This document shows, piece after piece, positions 1 to 9,430 of a stretch of DNA of 64,000 nt (positions are counted from its first letter, which is position 1; each line of letters starts with the position of its first letter). This DNA comes from Planctomycetota bacterium. Lineage in GTDB: Bacteria > Planctomycetota > Planctomycetia > Pirellulales > UBA7805. The notes beneath the pieces are model-generated. The model did no database searches and was not told the origin of the DNA. It saw only the letters and a list, made by a program, of their open reading frames with translations. The translations under genes and the position numbers were made by a program. The stretch covers positions 1 through 64,000 of the forward strand of contig QQVP01000088.1 of assembly GCA_003389215.1 (NCBI GenBank), given 5' to 3'.

Positions 1-1
1 C

Positions 2-52
2 AAACACGCCCGCCACACCGCCGGCGAGAACGTGCTCGACGAGTCGCTCTAG
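2..52 (+). CDS. C-terminal fragment of an unidentified protein
   Basis: The second frame is open from the window edge and reads [16 protein letters not shown] before a TAG stop. It looks like an ordinary protein C-terminus, but the fragment is too short to assign. The gene would begin outside the window. The other two forward frames are not clearly better, so this is only a suggestion. Confidence 0.3.
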   Translation, partial: KHARHTAGENVLDESL

Positions 53-195
53 GCCGTCGACATCCAGCCGCGGATGCGTCGCGTCGCCTGCCAATGGGGT
101 GACCAGCGGTGGAAAGATCCCGCGGAGCGTAGAAGCTTGCATCGACGTGCTGCTCCTGGGTGTCGACGAAAGTGGCGTCACAGTACGACCCAGTA

Positions 196-240
196 GACAG
201 GATCACAGGATAACAGGATGAAACGATCTGGAGACAGGAT
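196..240 (+). repeat. Left array of ACAGGATN 8-nt repeats
   Basis: The heptamer ACAGGAT occurs at 197-203, 205-211 and 213-219, an exact 8-nt period with a variable eighth base. A fourth copy lies at 234-240. The same heptamer appears inverted (ATCCTGT) on the far side of the GxxExxY gene, so the gene is framed by the two arrays. Confidence 0.7.
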
Positions 241-337
241 GATCCGCGACGCGAGTCTTATGCCGAATACCGGTTGGCTGGCGAGTTCGGTCACTCGATC
301 GCTTGATTCACGGACTCGCGTCGAATTCCCGGACCTT

Positions 338-688
338 TCATTTGATGTTCACTTCGTGCTCGCCGAAGTTGTTTACCAGGCCGACATCCTTGCCCGTGGC
401 GACGAGGTAGTTCACCAGTTGCACCTCATGTGCGGAGGCGATCTCGCGGACCGACTTGAGCTCGAGAATCACAAGGTCTTCGACAATCATGTCGGCGACA
501 AACTGACCCACGACTTCGCCTTCGTAATGAACGGTAATCGGCTGCTGGCGGACGACGCCAAGGCCGGCTTTGCGGAGTTCGATCTCCCTGCATTTCTCAT
601 GCACGGATTCGAGGAAGCCGAACCCCATCTGGTTGTAGACCCGGTAGGCACAACCGATGACTTGCTCTGTTAGGCCTTCGTGAAGCAC
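338..688 (-). CDS. GxxExxY family protein (PD-(D/E)XK nuclease-like)
   Basis: This small protein of about 116 aa matches the GxxExxY family, whose members are usually about 125 residues and belong to the PD-(D/E)XK nuclease superfamily. Visible marks are GFGFLESVHEKC, the family signature with His in place of the usual Tyr, and ADMIVEDLVILELKSV, which supplies an Asp and an E-x-K like the nuclease active site. The ORF track extends to 823, but that extra N-terminus is low-complexity and unlike the family. I chose GTG at 688 because GAGGGAG lies just upstream and the family core starts there. The biological role of the family is unclear. Inverted ACAGGATN arrays flank the gene on both sides. 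Confidence 0.8.
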   Translation of the reverse strand: MLHEGLTEQVIGCAYRVYNQMGFGFLESVHEKCREIELRKAGLGVVRQQPITVHYEGEVVGQFVADMIVEDLVILELKSVREIASAHEVQLVNYLVATGKDVGLVNNFGEHEVNIK

Positions 689-753
689 CCCAACTCTCCC
701 TCGTTGTCTCGTTGCTGGTGAGTCTGTCAGCCGCCGCGTTTCCTTGTCCCCTG

Positions 754-777
754 ATCCCGTAAATCCTGTAATCCTGT
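754..777 (-). repeat. Right array of the ACAGGATN repeat, inverted
   Basis: ATCCTGT occurs at 763-769 and 771-777 (8-nt period), with a degenerate ATCCCGT at 754-760. These are reverse complements of the units at 197-240. The two arrays thus form an imperfect long-range inverted repeat enclosing the GxxExxY gene. Confidence 0.65.
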
Positions 778-903
778 CACTCCGTAGTCGATCAATCCAG
801 CCGAGTCGGGCCGGTCCACACACCGCCCGTCCCCATTTGCTCGATCGCCGGCGTGCAGACCAGGCGAACAGAAGCGTCCACGGCGTGACGTCCGCCTATC
901 CAT

Positions 904-2223
904 TCACTCGCGCCCGTAGAGCCGATCTGCGAAGTCGAGATACCGCTCCCAGTCGTAGCGGATGACGTCGTGGCCGCCGCTGCGAATGTGGTAGCCGATC
1001 GTGTGTCCGACCGGCGTATCGACGGCCGGCAGGTCGTCGACGCCGAGTCCCCGTTTGCCCAGCAGCTGGTAGGCCGGTTCGGCCGCCTTGGCGGCCAGAA
1101 ACTCGCCGCGCGGATCGGCCCAATGATCCTCGACGGCGCTGGCGATGTAGACTCCGCGCGGGGCGACCAGCGAAATGAGCAGATGCTGGTCGACCGGTAG
1201 CTCGTCTTCCTTTTCGTTGTAGTCGCGAAACCGCGCGCAGAACCAATGCGGAAAGTTCGTGTTGATGTGAACCAGCCGCTCGCCAAAGCGGCGCCGCGAC
1301 AGGGCCGCCCCGCCGCAGCCGGAGTTGTTCGAAATCACCAGGGCCACGCGCTCATCTTGGGCCCCGGCCCAGAGCGCCGTCTTGCCCAGGCGGGAATGCC
1401 CCATGATGGCGATCTGCTCGCGATCGATCGTTTCCTCGGCGGCCAAGAGGGTGACCATTATTCGCGTACCCCAGGCCCAGGCACCGATGGCTCCGCAGTC
1501 GTCGGGTGCGCGCGGCGATGCGTCGGCCTCTTCGTTCTCGTTCGTTCCGTGGAGCAGCGGATGGACGCCGTTCCGAAAGCCATCGTCGAAGTCGGGGTCG
1601 AAGTCGCCGTAGTAGACCGTGGCCAGGGCATAGCCGCGCTGCAGGATCATCTCAACCGGCCAGCGCCCGCGACTGCCGCCGCGGGCTTTTTCATTGGCTC
1701 GGTTGTTTACGACCCCGCCCCCTTTGTCATTGGCGATCCACGACTTGCTCAGCCAGATGCCCGGGTCGCGATGCACGGTGTGATTGCCGCCGAAGTTGAG
1801 TCCGAAGAAGACCGGCACCGGCGGCTCTGCCTGGTTCGGCAGGTACAGCAGCAGCTCGATGCGCGAGCGATTCGGGTCGCCGTCGAGCTCGATGGCGATT
1901 TGTTTGCGCGTCGCGGTGCCGCCCAGGGCCTCGCGATCGATCGACTCTTCGACGACCTGATACGGCACGTCGATCGATGGGGTCGTGCCGTAGACGTGCT
2001 GTTCGAAGAGCTCGAGCAGCTCGCCGCGGCGACGCGTGCTCCACGCCTCGGCCGAGGTGACCGTTGTGCCGTCGCGAAAGACCAGCACCTCGGGCAACTG
2101 GTACTCGGGGACCTGACTCTCGTCTTTGTTGAAGCCGGGGAACTTGGCTTCGCTGGGAGTGCCGGAGATCGTCATCAAGAGGGTGAGCCCCATGAAATGA
2201 AGTGCGATCGATCGCAGTCGCAT
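904..2223 (-). CDS. Glucuronoyl methylesterase-like (CE15) secreted esterase
   Basis: This is an alpha/beta-hydrolase of the carbohydrate esterase 15 type, which in characterised members cleaves ester links between glucuronoxylan and lignin alcohols. The nucleophile elbow GHSRLGK lies near residue 276. An acidic motif (VEDHWADPRGEF) follows near 362 and the catalytic His (GGHDVIRYDW) near 417. I prefer the start at 2223 because it gives a clean signal peptide (MRLRSIALHFMGLTLLMTISG), implying export. The ORF track starts at 2352 and an intermediate Met lies at 2280; no start has a convincing ribosome binding site. The gene is divergent from the oxidoreductase at 2539. Substrate is inferred from family only. 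Confidence 0.82.
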   Translation of the reverse strand: MRLRSIALHFMGLTLLMTISGTPSEAKFPGFNKDESQVPEYQLPEVLVFRDGTTVTSAEAWSTRRRGELLELFEQHVYGTTPSIDVPYQVVEESIDREALGGTATRKQIAIELDGDPNRSRIELLLYLPNQAEPPVPVFFGLNFGGNHTVHRDPGIWLSKSWIANDKGGGVVNNRANEKARGGSRGRWPVEMILQRGYALATVYYGDFDPDFDDGFRNGVHPLLHGTNENEEADASPRAPDDCGAIGAWAWGTRIMVTLLAAEETIDREQIAIMGHSRLGKTALWAGAQDERVALVISNNSGCGGAALSRRRFGERLVHINTNFPHWFCARFRDYNEKEDELPVDQHLLISLVAPRGVYIASAVEDHWADPRGEFLAAKAAEPAYQLLGKRGLGVDDLPAVDTPVGHTIGYHIRSGGHDVIRYDWERYLDFADRLYGRE

Positions 2224-2538
2224 GGCATCGCTCGTGCGGAGAGGAAACTTGCCGGAGAGTTGTCGGATAAACGTTCGCATCGCCGCCGGCATGACCGCGA
2301 CGGCCCGTGGCAGCGTCCTGCTAGTTCTACCCGGCCGACGTGGTGCAAACAAATGGTCTGCCTGGAGCGTGGCGCGTGGCAGGTCGGGGCTTCAACTTGC
2401 GGCTGCTGGCGGGCTGTTTTAAACTCATGGCGGTGTGTGCGAGGCCGCATCTGGACGTCTTAGCTGCGTCGGTGGCCAGCCAGCCGCGCGTCCTTCCCTG
2501 CCCCGCCCGTCCCCTGCCCGCCTTGGAGTGACTCGTCG
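2224..2538. other. Divergent intergenic region
   Basis: This spacer lies between the divergent CE15-like esterase and the Gfo/Idh/MocA gene and must hold both promoters. A weak sigma-70-like pair toward the + gene is TTGCGG, 17 nt, TAAACT near 2396-2424. The motif GGAG precedes the ATG at 2539. No repeat or RNA gene is apparent. Confidence 0.3.
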
Positions 2539-3948
2539 ATGAAAGACCAGCCCCAGCCGTCGTCTTCGTCCGCATCCGACACGACCGATCGTCGTCGCTT
2601 TCTCAAGACCACCGGGGCCGTGGCCGCCGGGGCGATGGTCGCTTCCGCCGCCGCTCGCAGTCGCGCCAACGACGCCAACGAAGAATTGATCGGGGCCTTC
2701 GTCGGCTGTGGTGGCATCGGGCACCACCACCTCAACGAGATCATCAAGCTGAATCGCTGCAAGATCGCCGCCGTGTGCGACATCGACGACAGTCGCTCGG
2801 CCCGCTTTGCCAATATCTTGGAAAAGAAGATGGGCCACCGCCCCATCGAGTGTCGCGAGTACGAGCGCGTGATGGACATGCCCGAGGTCGACTTTGTCGT
2901 CGTGGCCACGCCCGATCACTGGCACGCCATTCCCACGATTGCCGCCTGTGCCGCGGGCAAGGACGTCTATGTCGAGAAGCCCTGCTGCCACAACATTCGC
3001 GAAGGCCGCGCCATGGTCAATGCCATGGAGAAGTACAAGCGGGTCGTCCAGGTCGGTACCCATACGCGGAGCGCGCCGCACATGCAGCAAGCCCGCGAGT
3101 TCGTTCGCTCGGGCAAGCTGGGCCAGATTACCAAGACGCGGACCTTCAACCGCACGAACATCACGCCCTATGGCATGGGCGTGGCCAAGGATTCCGATCC
3201 GCCGCCGAATGTCGACTACGATCGCTGGCTCGGTCCCGCGCCAAAACGGCCCTTCAACCGGCAGCGATTCCACGGCAGCTTCCGCTGGTTCTTCGACTAT
3301 GCGGCGGGGCTCTTGGGCGACTGGAACGTACACCTGCAAGACATCGTGATGTGGACGATGGATACGCCCTCGCCGGTCAGCGTCTCGGCGGTCGGCGGCA
3401 AGTGGGCGTTGCAGGATGCTCGCGATACGCCCGACACGCTCGAGGTCCTCTACGAGTTTCCCGGCACCGACATGAATCCGCAATATGTGCAGACCTATTC
3501 GATGAGTTTCTGCCACAGCAAGTACGATCAGAATCGCGGCCAGGGCATCGGCGTCGAGTTCTTTGGTACGAACGGCTATCTCTACACCAACTGGGACGAC
3601 GGCTTCCGCGTCGAGGGCGATCCGAAGAATCGCCACCGGCTGGAACTCGGCCAGCGGATCGAGAGCTTCGAGGTCAAAGGCACGCGCAACTCGTACGACG
3701 AGCACATGGCCAACTTCTTCGATTGCATCCGCACCCGCGAGCGACCGATTGCCACGCTCGAGTCGCACTTCAATACGGCGATCTGTTCGCACTTAGGCAA
3801 CATCGCCATGAAGGTCGGCACGCGGCTCTACTGGGACGCGGTAGACGAGCTGTGCTACCACGACGCGGAGAAGACGAAGCCGCACGCAGAGGCTAACGCG
3901 ATGCTCGGCCGCGAGAATCGTGCCGGCTACGAATTGCCGAACGTGTAG
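2539..3948 (+). CDS. Gfo/Idh/MocA family oxidoreductase with Tat signal
   Basis: This NAD(P)-dependent dehydrogenase-like protein (469 aa) belongs to the Gfo/Idh/MocA group, which acts on sugars and polyols. Residues 14-40 form a twin-arginine signal (DRRRFLKTTGAVAAG), so it is probably exported folded with its cofactor. The Rossmann fold starts with GAFVGCGGIGHHHLNE near residue 48. The EKP motif (EKPCCHN) is near 145. The C-terminal half contains the usual catalytic/substrate domain (FFDYAAGLLGDWNVHLQD). Planctomycetes carry many such exported paralogues. The substrate cannot be told from sequence. Confidence 0.9.
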   Translation: MKDQPQPSSSSASDTTDRRRFLKTTGAVAAGAMVASAAARSRANDANEELIGAFVGCGGIGHHHLNEIIKLNRCKIAAVCDIDDSRSARFANILEKKMGHRPIECREYERVMDMPEVDFVVVATPDHWHAIPTIAACAAGKDVYVEKPCCHNIREGRAMVNAMEKYKRVVQVGTHTRSAPHMQQAREFVRSGKLGQITKTRTFNRTNITPYGMGVAKDSDPPPNVDYDRWLGPAPKRPFNRQRFHGSFRWFFDYAAGLLGDWNVHLQDIVMWTMDTPSPVSVSAVGGKWALQDARDTPDTLEVLYEFPGTDMNPQYVQTYSMSFCHSKYDQNRGQGIGVEFFGTNGYLYTNWDDGFRVEGDPKNRHRLELGQRIESFEVKGTRNSYDEHMANFFDCIRTRERPIATLESHFNTAICSHLGNIAMKVGTRLYWDAVDELCYHDAEKTKPHAEANAMLGRENRAGYELPNV

Positions 3949-4040
3949 GTTTGCCGCGCACGGTCGGCGACAGCGTGAGGTGAGGCTGGGGGCTGCGCCG
4001 CGATGCTACCGCGGACGGACGTTCCTGGTATCATTGGGAC

Positions 4041-7000
4041 ATGAGTCCCAAACGCGGCAAGAAGCGCGCCCCCGAGCCTGCCCAGCCCAAGTCTTCGAGC
4101 TGGTGGGTCCTGCCCGTCGTCGTGCTGGTCGTCGGGGTGGGCGCGATTCTCTACGCCTTGAGCGGCGATGCGGATCGGAGTTCCGCGCGGCCCGATTCCG
4201 GTAGCGGTTCGACGCAGCCGGCGCCCGTCGAGGATGACCTGGGCCTGGCCACGCAGATCGGCACACCGCCCGCCAGTTCTTTGTCGACCTCGCCGCCCGT
4301 CGAGCTGGCCGACTCGGGCGTGATCGAATTGAGCACCGAGCGGAGCTGGCAGGAGATCGACGACCCGACCACCGACGGTTGGCAGACCGAGGTGATTCAC
4401 GAGAAAATCAAGAAGCAGCTCGACCGGCTGGGCAAGTTGATCGTCGGGGAAAAGAAAGCGGAGGAGGCGAAGGTTGCGCGACTCGTTGCCGACGATTTTC
4501 GCGGCACGCCGCTGCGGCCGGCGGAGCGCGACACGGTCTACGAGCAGGGGGGGCTGATCATCGAGCGGACCTCGCTCGCGTCCCTCGTCGAAGCGGCGCT
4601 CGACCGCCAGGGAGCGTCCGGCTTGGTGTCGGCAATCGAAGAGCTGACGGCACCGCTGGCCGAAGGCAGCAACCGCCGCTACGAGTTCAAGGTCGTACGG
4701 GTCGATCCCGACGGCGATGGGGTCGAGACCGAGCAGTTGCTGTCCCTTTCGGCCCGCACCCCCACCGGCATGGTCGAGCAACACGCCACCTGGGTCGCCC
4801 GGTGGTCGGAGCCGAACTCGAAGCAGCCGAAGTTAAGTTCGCTTCGCGTGACGCGCTTCGAGGAGACCCGCAGCGTGCAGGCCAGCGGCCCCTTGCTCGT
4901 CGACTGCACGGCCTCGGCGCTCGGCGGCAACGAGAGTTTCGAGAAACAGATCTTACGGGGCCTGAACCACTGGCTCGATCGCACGCAGTTCCGCACCGTG
5001 ATCACGATGATCGGTGCCCCAGGCATTGCCGTGGGCGACGTTAACGGCGACGGACTGGAGGATCTCTATCTTTGCCAGGAAGCAGCGGTGCCCAATCGGC
5101 TGTTTCTTCAGCAACCCGACGGCACGGCCCGCGACATGTCGGCAGCCTGGGGAGTCGACTGGATTGATGAGAGTCGCGGCGTGTTGCTGGTCGATCTGGA
5201 CAACGACGGCGATCAGGACCTGGTCGTCGCCACGCCGGGTAACCTGGTGTTGGCCGCGAACATCGAGTCGGCTCGCTTCGAGGTGCGGCGCGTGCTGCCG
5301 ATTCACGAGGATCCGTCGTCGCTTTGTGCCCTGGACTACGATCTCGACGGGCGGCTGGACGTTTACGTCTGTGCCTATCATCCCGATCAGCTGCTGAGCA
5401 AGCAGGGAAGCGTGTCCGTCGGCGTGGCCCGTAGCGAAACCGTGTTTCACGATGCGAACGACTCGGCCCCCAACCAGATGTTCCGCAACATCGCAACGTC
5501 GGCCTCCGACTGGCAGTTCGAAGACGTGACGGTCGCAATCGGCCTGGACGAGAACAATCGCCGCTGGAGCCTGGCGGCCGCCGCCGAAGACTATGACAAC
5601 GACGGCGACATGGATCTCTATGTGGCCAACGACTACGGTCGCGACAATCTCTATCGCAACGACGTGGGCGAGGACGGACAGCGTCGCTTTGTCGAGATCG
5701 GTCGCCAGGCCCGGGCCGAACAGGCTGCCAATGGCATGGGCATTACCTGGGGCGATTACAACGGAGACGGCTGGTTGGACGCTTACGTGAGCAACATGTG
5801 GTCGTCGGCTGGTCACCGGGTGACGCGACGTCCCCAGTTCATGCCCGCTGCCGACGATCAATTGCGTCGTCGCGTCGAGCACTTCGCGGTGGGCAACTCA
5901 CTCTTGAAGAACCAGGGCGACGGACTGTTTGTCGATCGCAGCGCCGCGGCCGGCGTGGCCCGCGGTCGCTGGGCCTGGGGTAGTCAGTTTGCCGATCTGA
6001 ACAACGACGGCTGGGAGGATCTGATCGTCGCCAACGGCTATATCACGACCGAAGACACGGGCGACTTGTGAAGTTTCTACTGGCGACACGTGGTGTCGCG
6101 AAGTCGTAGCGACGAGGCGTCGGCCGCCACGGACGTGGCACGTCGCCGCAATAACGACCTGGCCATGATGGTCCGTCAGGGTCGCTCGTTCAGCGGGCGG
6201 GAACGAAATTGTGTGTTCCTGAATACCGCCCGGGCCTCGTCAGAAGCGACCGGCGCAGCGGCGACTGTTGAAGACGCGGCGACGGGACCGCGATTCGCCG
6301 ACATTTCCGCCGTGAGTGGGCTCGACTGGCCTGACGATGGCCGTGGCATTGCGATGGTCGATTGGGATGCCGACGGCGATCTCGACGTGTGGTTTTCCAA
6401 CCGCAATGCACCGCGGTTGCGGTTGATGCGCAACGAGTCGAAGTCGGCGCTGCGGAGCGTCTCGCTTAAGCTGGCTGGCAACGGCAGCAATACGAATCGG
6501 GATGCGATCGGCGCCCGAGTCGAGGTCGTTGTGACCGAAGGGGGCCCGCGGCGGTTGTTGCGAACCTTGAGGGCAGGCGAGGGCTTTCTCTCGCAGTCGA
6601 CCAAGTGGCTGCACTTCGGCGTCGGCTCCGCGGCGGAGATTGAGCGGGTTCTGGTTCGCTGGCCAAATCGCGATGGGGCCGCCGGCAACGTCGAGGCCTT
6701 TACGGGCGTCGCCCCGGGGGGCCGCTACGTGCTGCGACAGGGCACGGGCGCGGCCGAGATGGTGTCGCCGCGCGCCGCCGTGAAGCTCAGCCCGCAGAAA
6801 GTCGAGTTGCCCAAGCCCGCGTCGTCGATCCGCGTGGCGACGATTTCCAACTTGCGATTGCCGCCGCGCGAGTTCCGCGACAATCGCGAGCAGCGGCCCG
6901 TCGTGGTCGGGGCTGGTCGCACGGTGTGGATTAATTTGTGGGCCAGCTGGTGCAAGCCGTGTCGCGAAGAGTTGGTCGAGATGAAGCGTCGCGAGGCGGA

Positions 7001-8153
7001 TCTTCGCGCTGCGGGCATCGACGTCGTGGCCTTGTCGGTTGACGGCATCGACAAGGAACGTGGCGACGTCGATGCGGCCAAGGCATTTCTGTTGAGCCAG
7101 TTGCGGTTTCCGTTTGCGGCTGGCGAAGCGGACGAACGGGAGATCGAGTTTCTGCAGTCGGTCGACAGCAAACTTGTCGCGCTCCAGCGACCGTTGCCTG
7201 TGCCGACCAGCTTTCTGATCGCGCCTAGCGGCGATGTCGCCTATATTTACAAAGGACGGGTGACGGTAGACCAGGTTCTCGAAGACGTCCGCACTCCGCG
7301 CGAGACGATCGCCGAGCGCTGGCAGGCGGCGGCCCCACTCGGCGGCACCCTGATCGACGTGCCGGGTACGCGGGCTTATGCCGCCCGATTCGAAGCGACA
7401 CAGCACTATCGACTCGCGCTCGACATGCTGGCTGCCCAGGCCCTGCCGCTAGCGACGGACAATCTTCGCCGTGCGATCGAACTCTACGAACCATTCGCCG
7501 AGGCCCACAGTCAGCTGGGCTCGGTCCTCGCTTTGCAGAGCGACATGAACGGAGCACGGGTGGCTCTACAGCGGGCGGTCGAACTCAATCCGCTGTTGGC
7601 CTCCGCCCGCTATGGCCTGGTCCAGCTCGAGGTGATCGAGGGTCGGCTTCATGCGGCGGTAGCGCAGCTGCGCGAGGCGATTCGCGGCAACGGCGAAGAG
7701 ACGTTTCGCAACGCGCGGCTCTTACCGCCTTCCGCGGCGGACGACCCGGCCCGGCAACAGCTTCGCCAGCGCATGGTGGTGGTCCATCGCGACGTGGCCT
7801 GGCAGATGGCGACCGCGGCGGACGAGTCGATGCGCGACGGGGAGGCCGCGGTCCGCTGGGCCGAACGGGTGGTGGACGCGACGTCCCGGCGAGAGCCAAA
7901 CGCACTGATGACGCTGGCCGCTGCCTACGCGGAGACAGGCCGCTTCGACGAAGCCCTGGCGTCCCTTGCCGAAGCGCGCAAGTTGGTCGAGACACTCCCG
8001 GCCACTCCGCCTGCTGCCGGCGGCGGCCAATCGAAGGACGCCAGCGGAGCACGGGCCCAACTGCTCGCCGAGATCGCGGACCAACAGTCCGCCTACGAAG
8101 CGGGGAAGCCGTTTCGCGAGAATGTCGGGTCGGCCGACTCGCCAGACCGCTAG
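4041..8153 (+). CDS. Candidate selenoprotein: FG-GAP, ASPIC/UnbV, thioredoxin, TPR (copy 1)
   Basis: The ORF track shows two genes (4041-6071 and 6090-8153), but both are in one frame and separated only by TGA at 6069-6071. Read through as Sec677, the product is 1,370 aa. It has a membrane anchor at about 22-41, FG-GAP/VCBS repeats with D-x-[ND]-x-DG motifs from about 329 to 670, Sec677 in TGDL-U-SFYWR, an ASPIC/UnbV domain at about 819-880, a TlpA-like thioredoxin domain with Cys971/Cys974 (WCKPC), and TPRs from about 1125. Residues directly after the TGA match copy 2, although no start codon precedes them in the supposed second gene. A SECIS-like hairpin follows the TGA. The alternative, two coupled genes, would split one conserved region. 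Function is unknown, but an exported redox role is plausible. Confidence 0.8.
6069..6071 (+). other. In-frame UGA read as selenocysteine (Sec677)
   Basis: This TGA is the only in-frame stop between 4041 and 8151. It falls at the same aligned position as the TGA in the paralogue at 12602-12604, with the flanking residues TTEDTGDL and SF[YF]WR conserved in both. Confidence 0.8.
6077..6109 (+). promoter_or_regulatory. Candidate bacterial SECIS hairpin, copy 1
   Basis: The upper stem GCGACAC (6083-6089) pairs perfectly with GUGUCGC (6093-6099) around a GUG loop that begins 18 nt after the UGA. A lower stem CUAC/GUAG (6077-6080 with 6106-6109) can extend it. Bacterial SECIS elements need a short stem whose loop, with an early G, lies about 16-37 nt from the UGA, and this fits. 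Confidence 0.7.
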
Positions 8154-8180
8154 TTGCCGCGACGGGGTCTTCACCTGGCT

Positions 8181-8342
8181 CTAGAGCGCGTCTCGTTTAT
8201 CTCTAGCGTCTTGGCTAGCTGCGGCTGTGCTTGGCTACGTCGACCTGCATCGACGAATTTACCAATTCGTCTGCTTCGGTCTCCTTGCCAAACTTGCCTC
8301 GCCTACGCCAATGACGCTACACCTATCCTAGACACGCTCTAG
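8181..8342 (-). repeat. Dispersed 162-nt self-complementary repeat, copy A
   Basis: The termini CTAGAGCG (8181-8188) and CGCTCTAG (8335-8342) are inverted repeats. On the minus strand the element shares CAAGGAGACCGAAGCAG and TTCGTCGATGCAGGTCGACG with copy B at 40499-40659 and has nearly the same length (162 against 161). An inner perfect hairpin GACGAATT/AATTCGTC lies at its centre. The right end supplies the TAG stop of the gene at 8339-8923, so the element abuts or has invaded that gene's 3' end. Confidence 0.75.
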
Positions 8343-8923
8343 TAGCCCGGGGCTCGCTGGCCATCGGTCTTCAGCGGATCGGCGATCCGCACGTGCACGG
8401 CCGGCGTATTCGGGGTCCGCAGTTGCAAGGTTAGCGTGTGCGGGCCCGCGACCGTGGGCGTGAACTTCAGGTAGGCCGGGTGCCAGGCGGTGTCGCGCGA
8501 CCGAGGCTTGAAGGTGAATTCCTCGTCGATCAGTGGTGACCCCTGGTCGGCGGTCAACGTCGCGGCAAGCTCGACCTCGAAGTCGGCGAACCGAAGCGAC
8601 GGAGTTGGAAACATCGGCCCGATCATCAGGTCGTGTTCGACGTTCGGGTGCTCGACGTCGAACGCGACACGGAGGATCGACCCGCCTTCGGCCGACATGC
8701 CGTCGAGCACAACCTCGTGCAACGTCGTCTTCCGCAACCCGGTGTCGGCGAGGAATGCGTAACCGGCCAGTGCCAGCCCAACCACCAAGAACAGGACGAC
8801 CTTCCCCTGGATTGAGCGTCTTTGACGCGCGTCCGGCGTGCGTCGCGCGACGAAATAGGCTCCGGCCGCCGCTGCAACAAAGGCGAGAATGATCACGCCG
8901 ACCAGTATCCAAGTGTTGGTCAT
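8339..8923 (-). CDS. Hypothetical protein with two N-terminal membrane segments
   Basis: I do not recognise this 194-aa protein. Hydrophobic segments at about 4-26 (WILVGVIILAFVAAAAGAYFV) and 41-60 (GKVVLFLVVGLALAGYAFLA) are followed by a beta-rich domain of about 130 residues. It is probably an envelope protein with an exposed C-terminal domain. Its TAG stop lies inside the terminal arm of dispersed repeat A, so the last residues may be repeat-derived. It is co-oriented with the small lipoprotein gene upstream, 32 nt away, and the two could form an operon. Confidence 0.7.
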   Translation of the reverse strand: MTNTWILVGVIILAFVAAAAGAYFVARRTPDARQRRSIQGKVVLFLVVGLALAGYAFLADTGLRKTTLHEVVLDGMSAEGGSILRVAFDVEHPNVEHDLMIGPMFPTPSLRFADFEVELAATLTADQGSPLIDEEFTFKPRSRDTAWHPAYLKFTPTVAGPHTLTLQLRTPNTPAVHVRIADPLKTDGQRAPGY

Positions 8924-8955
8924 CGTACTTGAAGATCGACGGAAGTGCGAAACGT

Positions 8956-9288
8956 CTACTTGCGCGTTTCCAGGTAGGCGTCCACGAAAGCCCTTTCCTC
9001 CTCATTGGAAACGGTCTCGAGGACCTTTCCATCCTTTTTCGCCGTCCAAAAGAAGGCGAGATCCAGATCGTCGCGGGCGATCAACACATAGTGTTCGTTC
9101 TCGCCCGGCATCGCCACTTCCCCGCCCGGCAATTCGCGAACATAAAACTCGATCCCGCTGGTGGGACTGACGTAGGCCGGGGGACCGGTCGGAACCTCGC
9201 CGGACGTTTCACCGTCAACGTCCGATCCACGACAGCCGACGATGCAGAGAGCCGTGACGGCGAGCATCGGGAAGAGATGAGATCGCAT
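8956..9288 (-). CDS. Small putative lipoprotein
   Basis: The 110-aa product begins MRSHLFPMLAVTALCIVGCRGSD, a signal peptide with an IVGC lipobox, so it should be lipidated at Cys19 and anchored in a membrane. The ORF track extends to 9471, but I chose 9288 because GGAG sits 8 nt upstream and a lipoprotein signal starts there. The mature part has no domain I recognise. It reads like a small planctomycete lipoprotein with a compact alpha/beta region (VLIARDDLDLAFFWTAKKDGKV). It lies upstream of the membrane protein at 8339. Confidence 0.72.
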   Translation of the reverse strand: MRSHLFPMLAVTALCIVGCRGSDVDGETSGEVPTGPPAYVSPTSGIEFYVRELPGGEVAMPGENEHYVLIARDDLDLAFFWTAKKDGKVLETVSNEEERAFVDAYLETRK

Positions 9289-9430
9289 CGAGCAACTCCG
9301 ACATCGTGAGATCCGACAGGAGGCGGACCAAGATTCTTCCTTAACTTTAAGGACTCTCGGTGCCGGATCAAGCCGGCCAGCCGGGGCGCGGCAACCCCTT
9401 CTGGCCATGCCTGGCTTGTCAAGAGTGCGT

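Noticed and set aside
6069-6089. The TGA in the FG-GAP gene as a nonsense mutation or sequencing error
   Set aside because: The same TGA is at the same aligned position in a separate diverged paralogue, the downstream frames are intact for over 650 codons, and a third in-frame TGA sits at the known Sec site of SelD. Independent decay or error at all three is unlikely.
8181-8342. Repeat A/B as a tRNA, riboswitch or transposon with a transposase
   Set aside because: No cloverleaf, no known aptamer pattern and no coding capacity is visible. It may be a non-autonomous element, but no transposase lies in the window.
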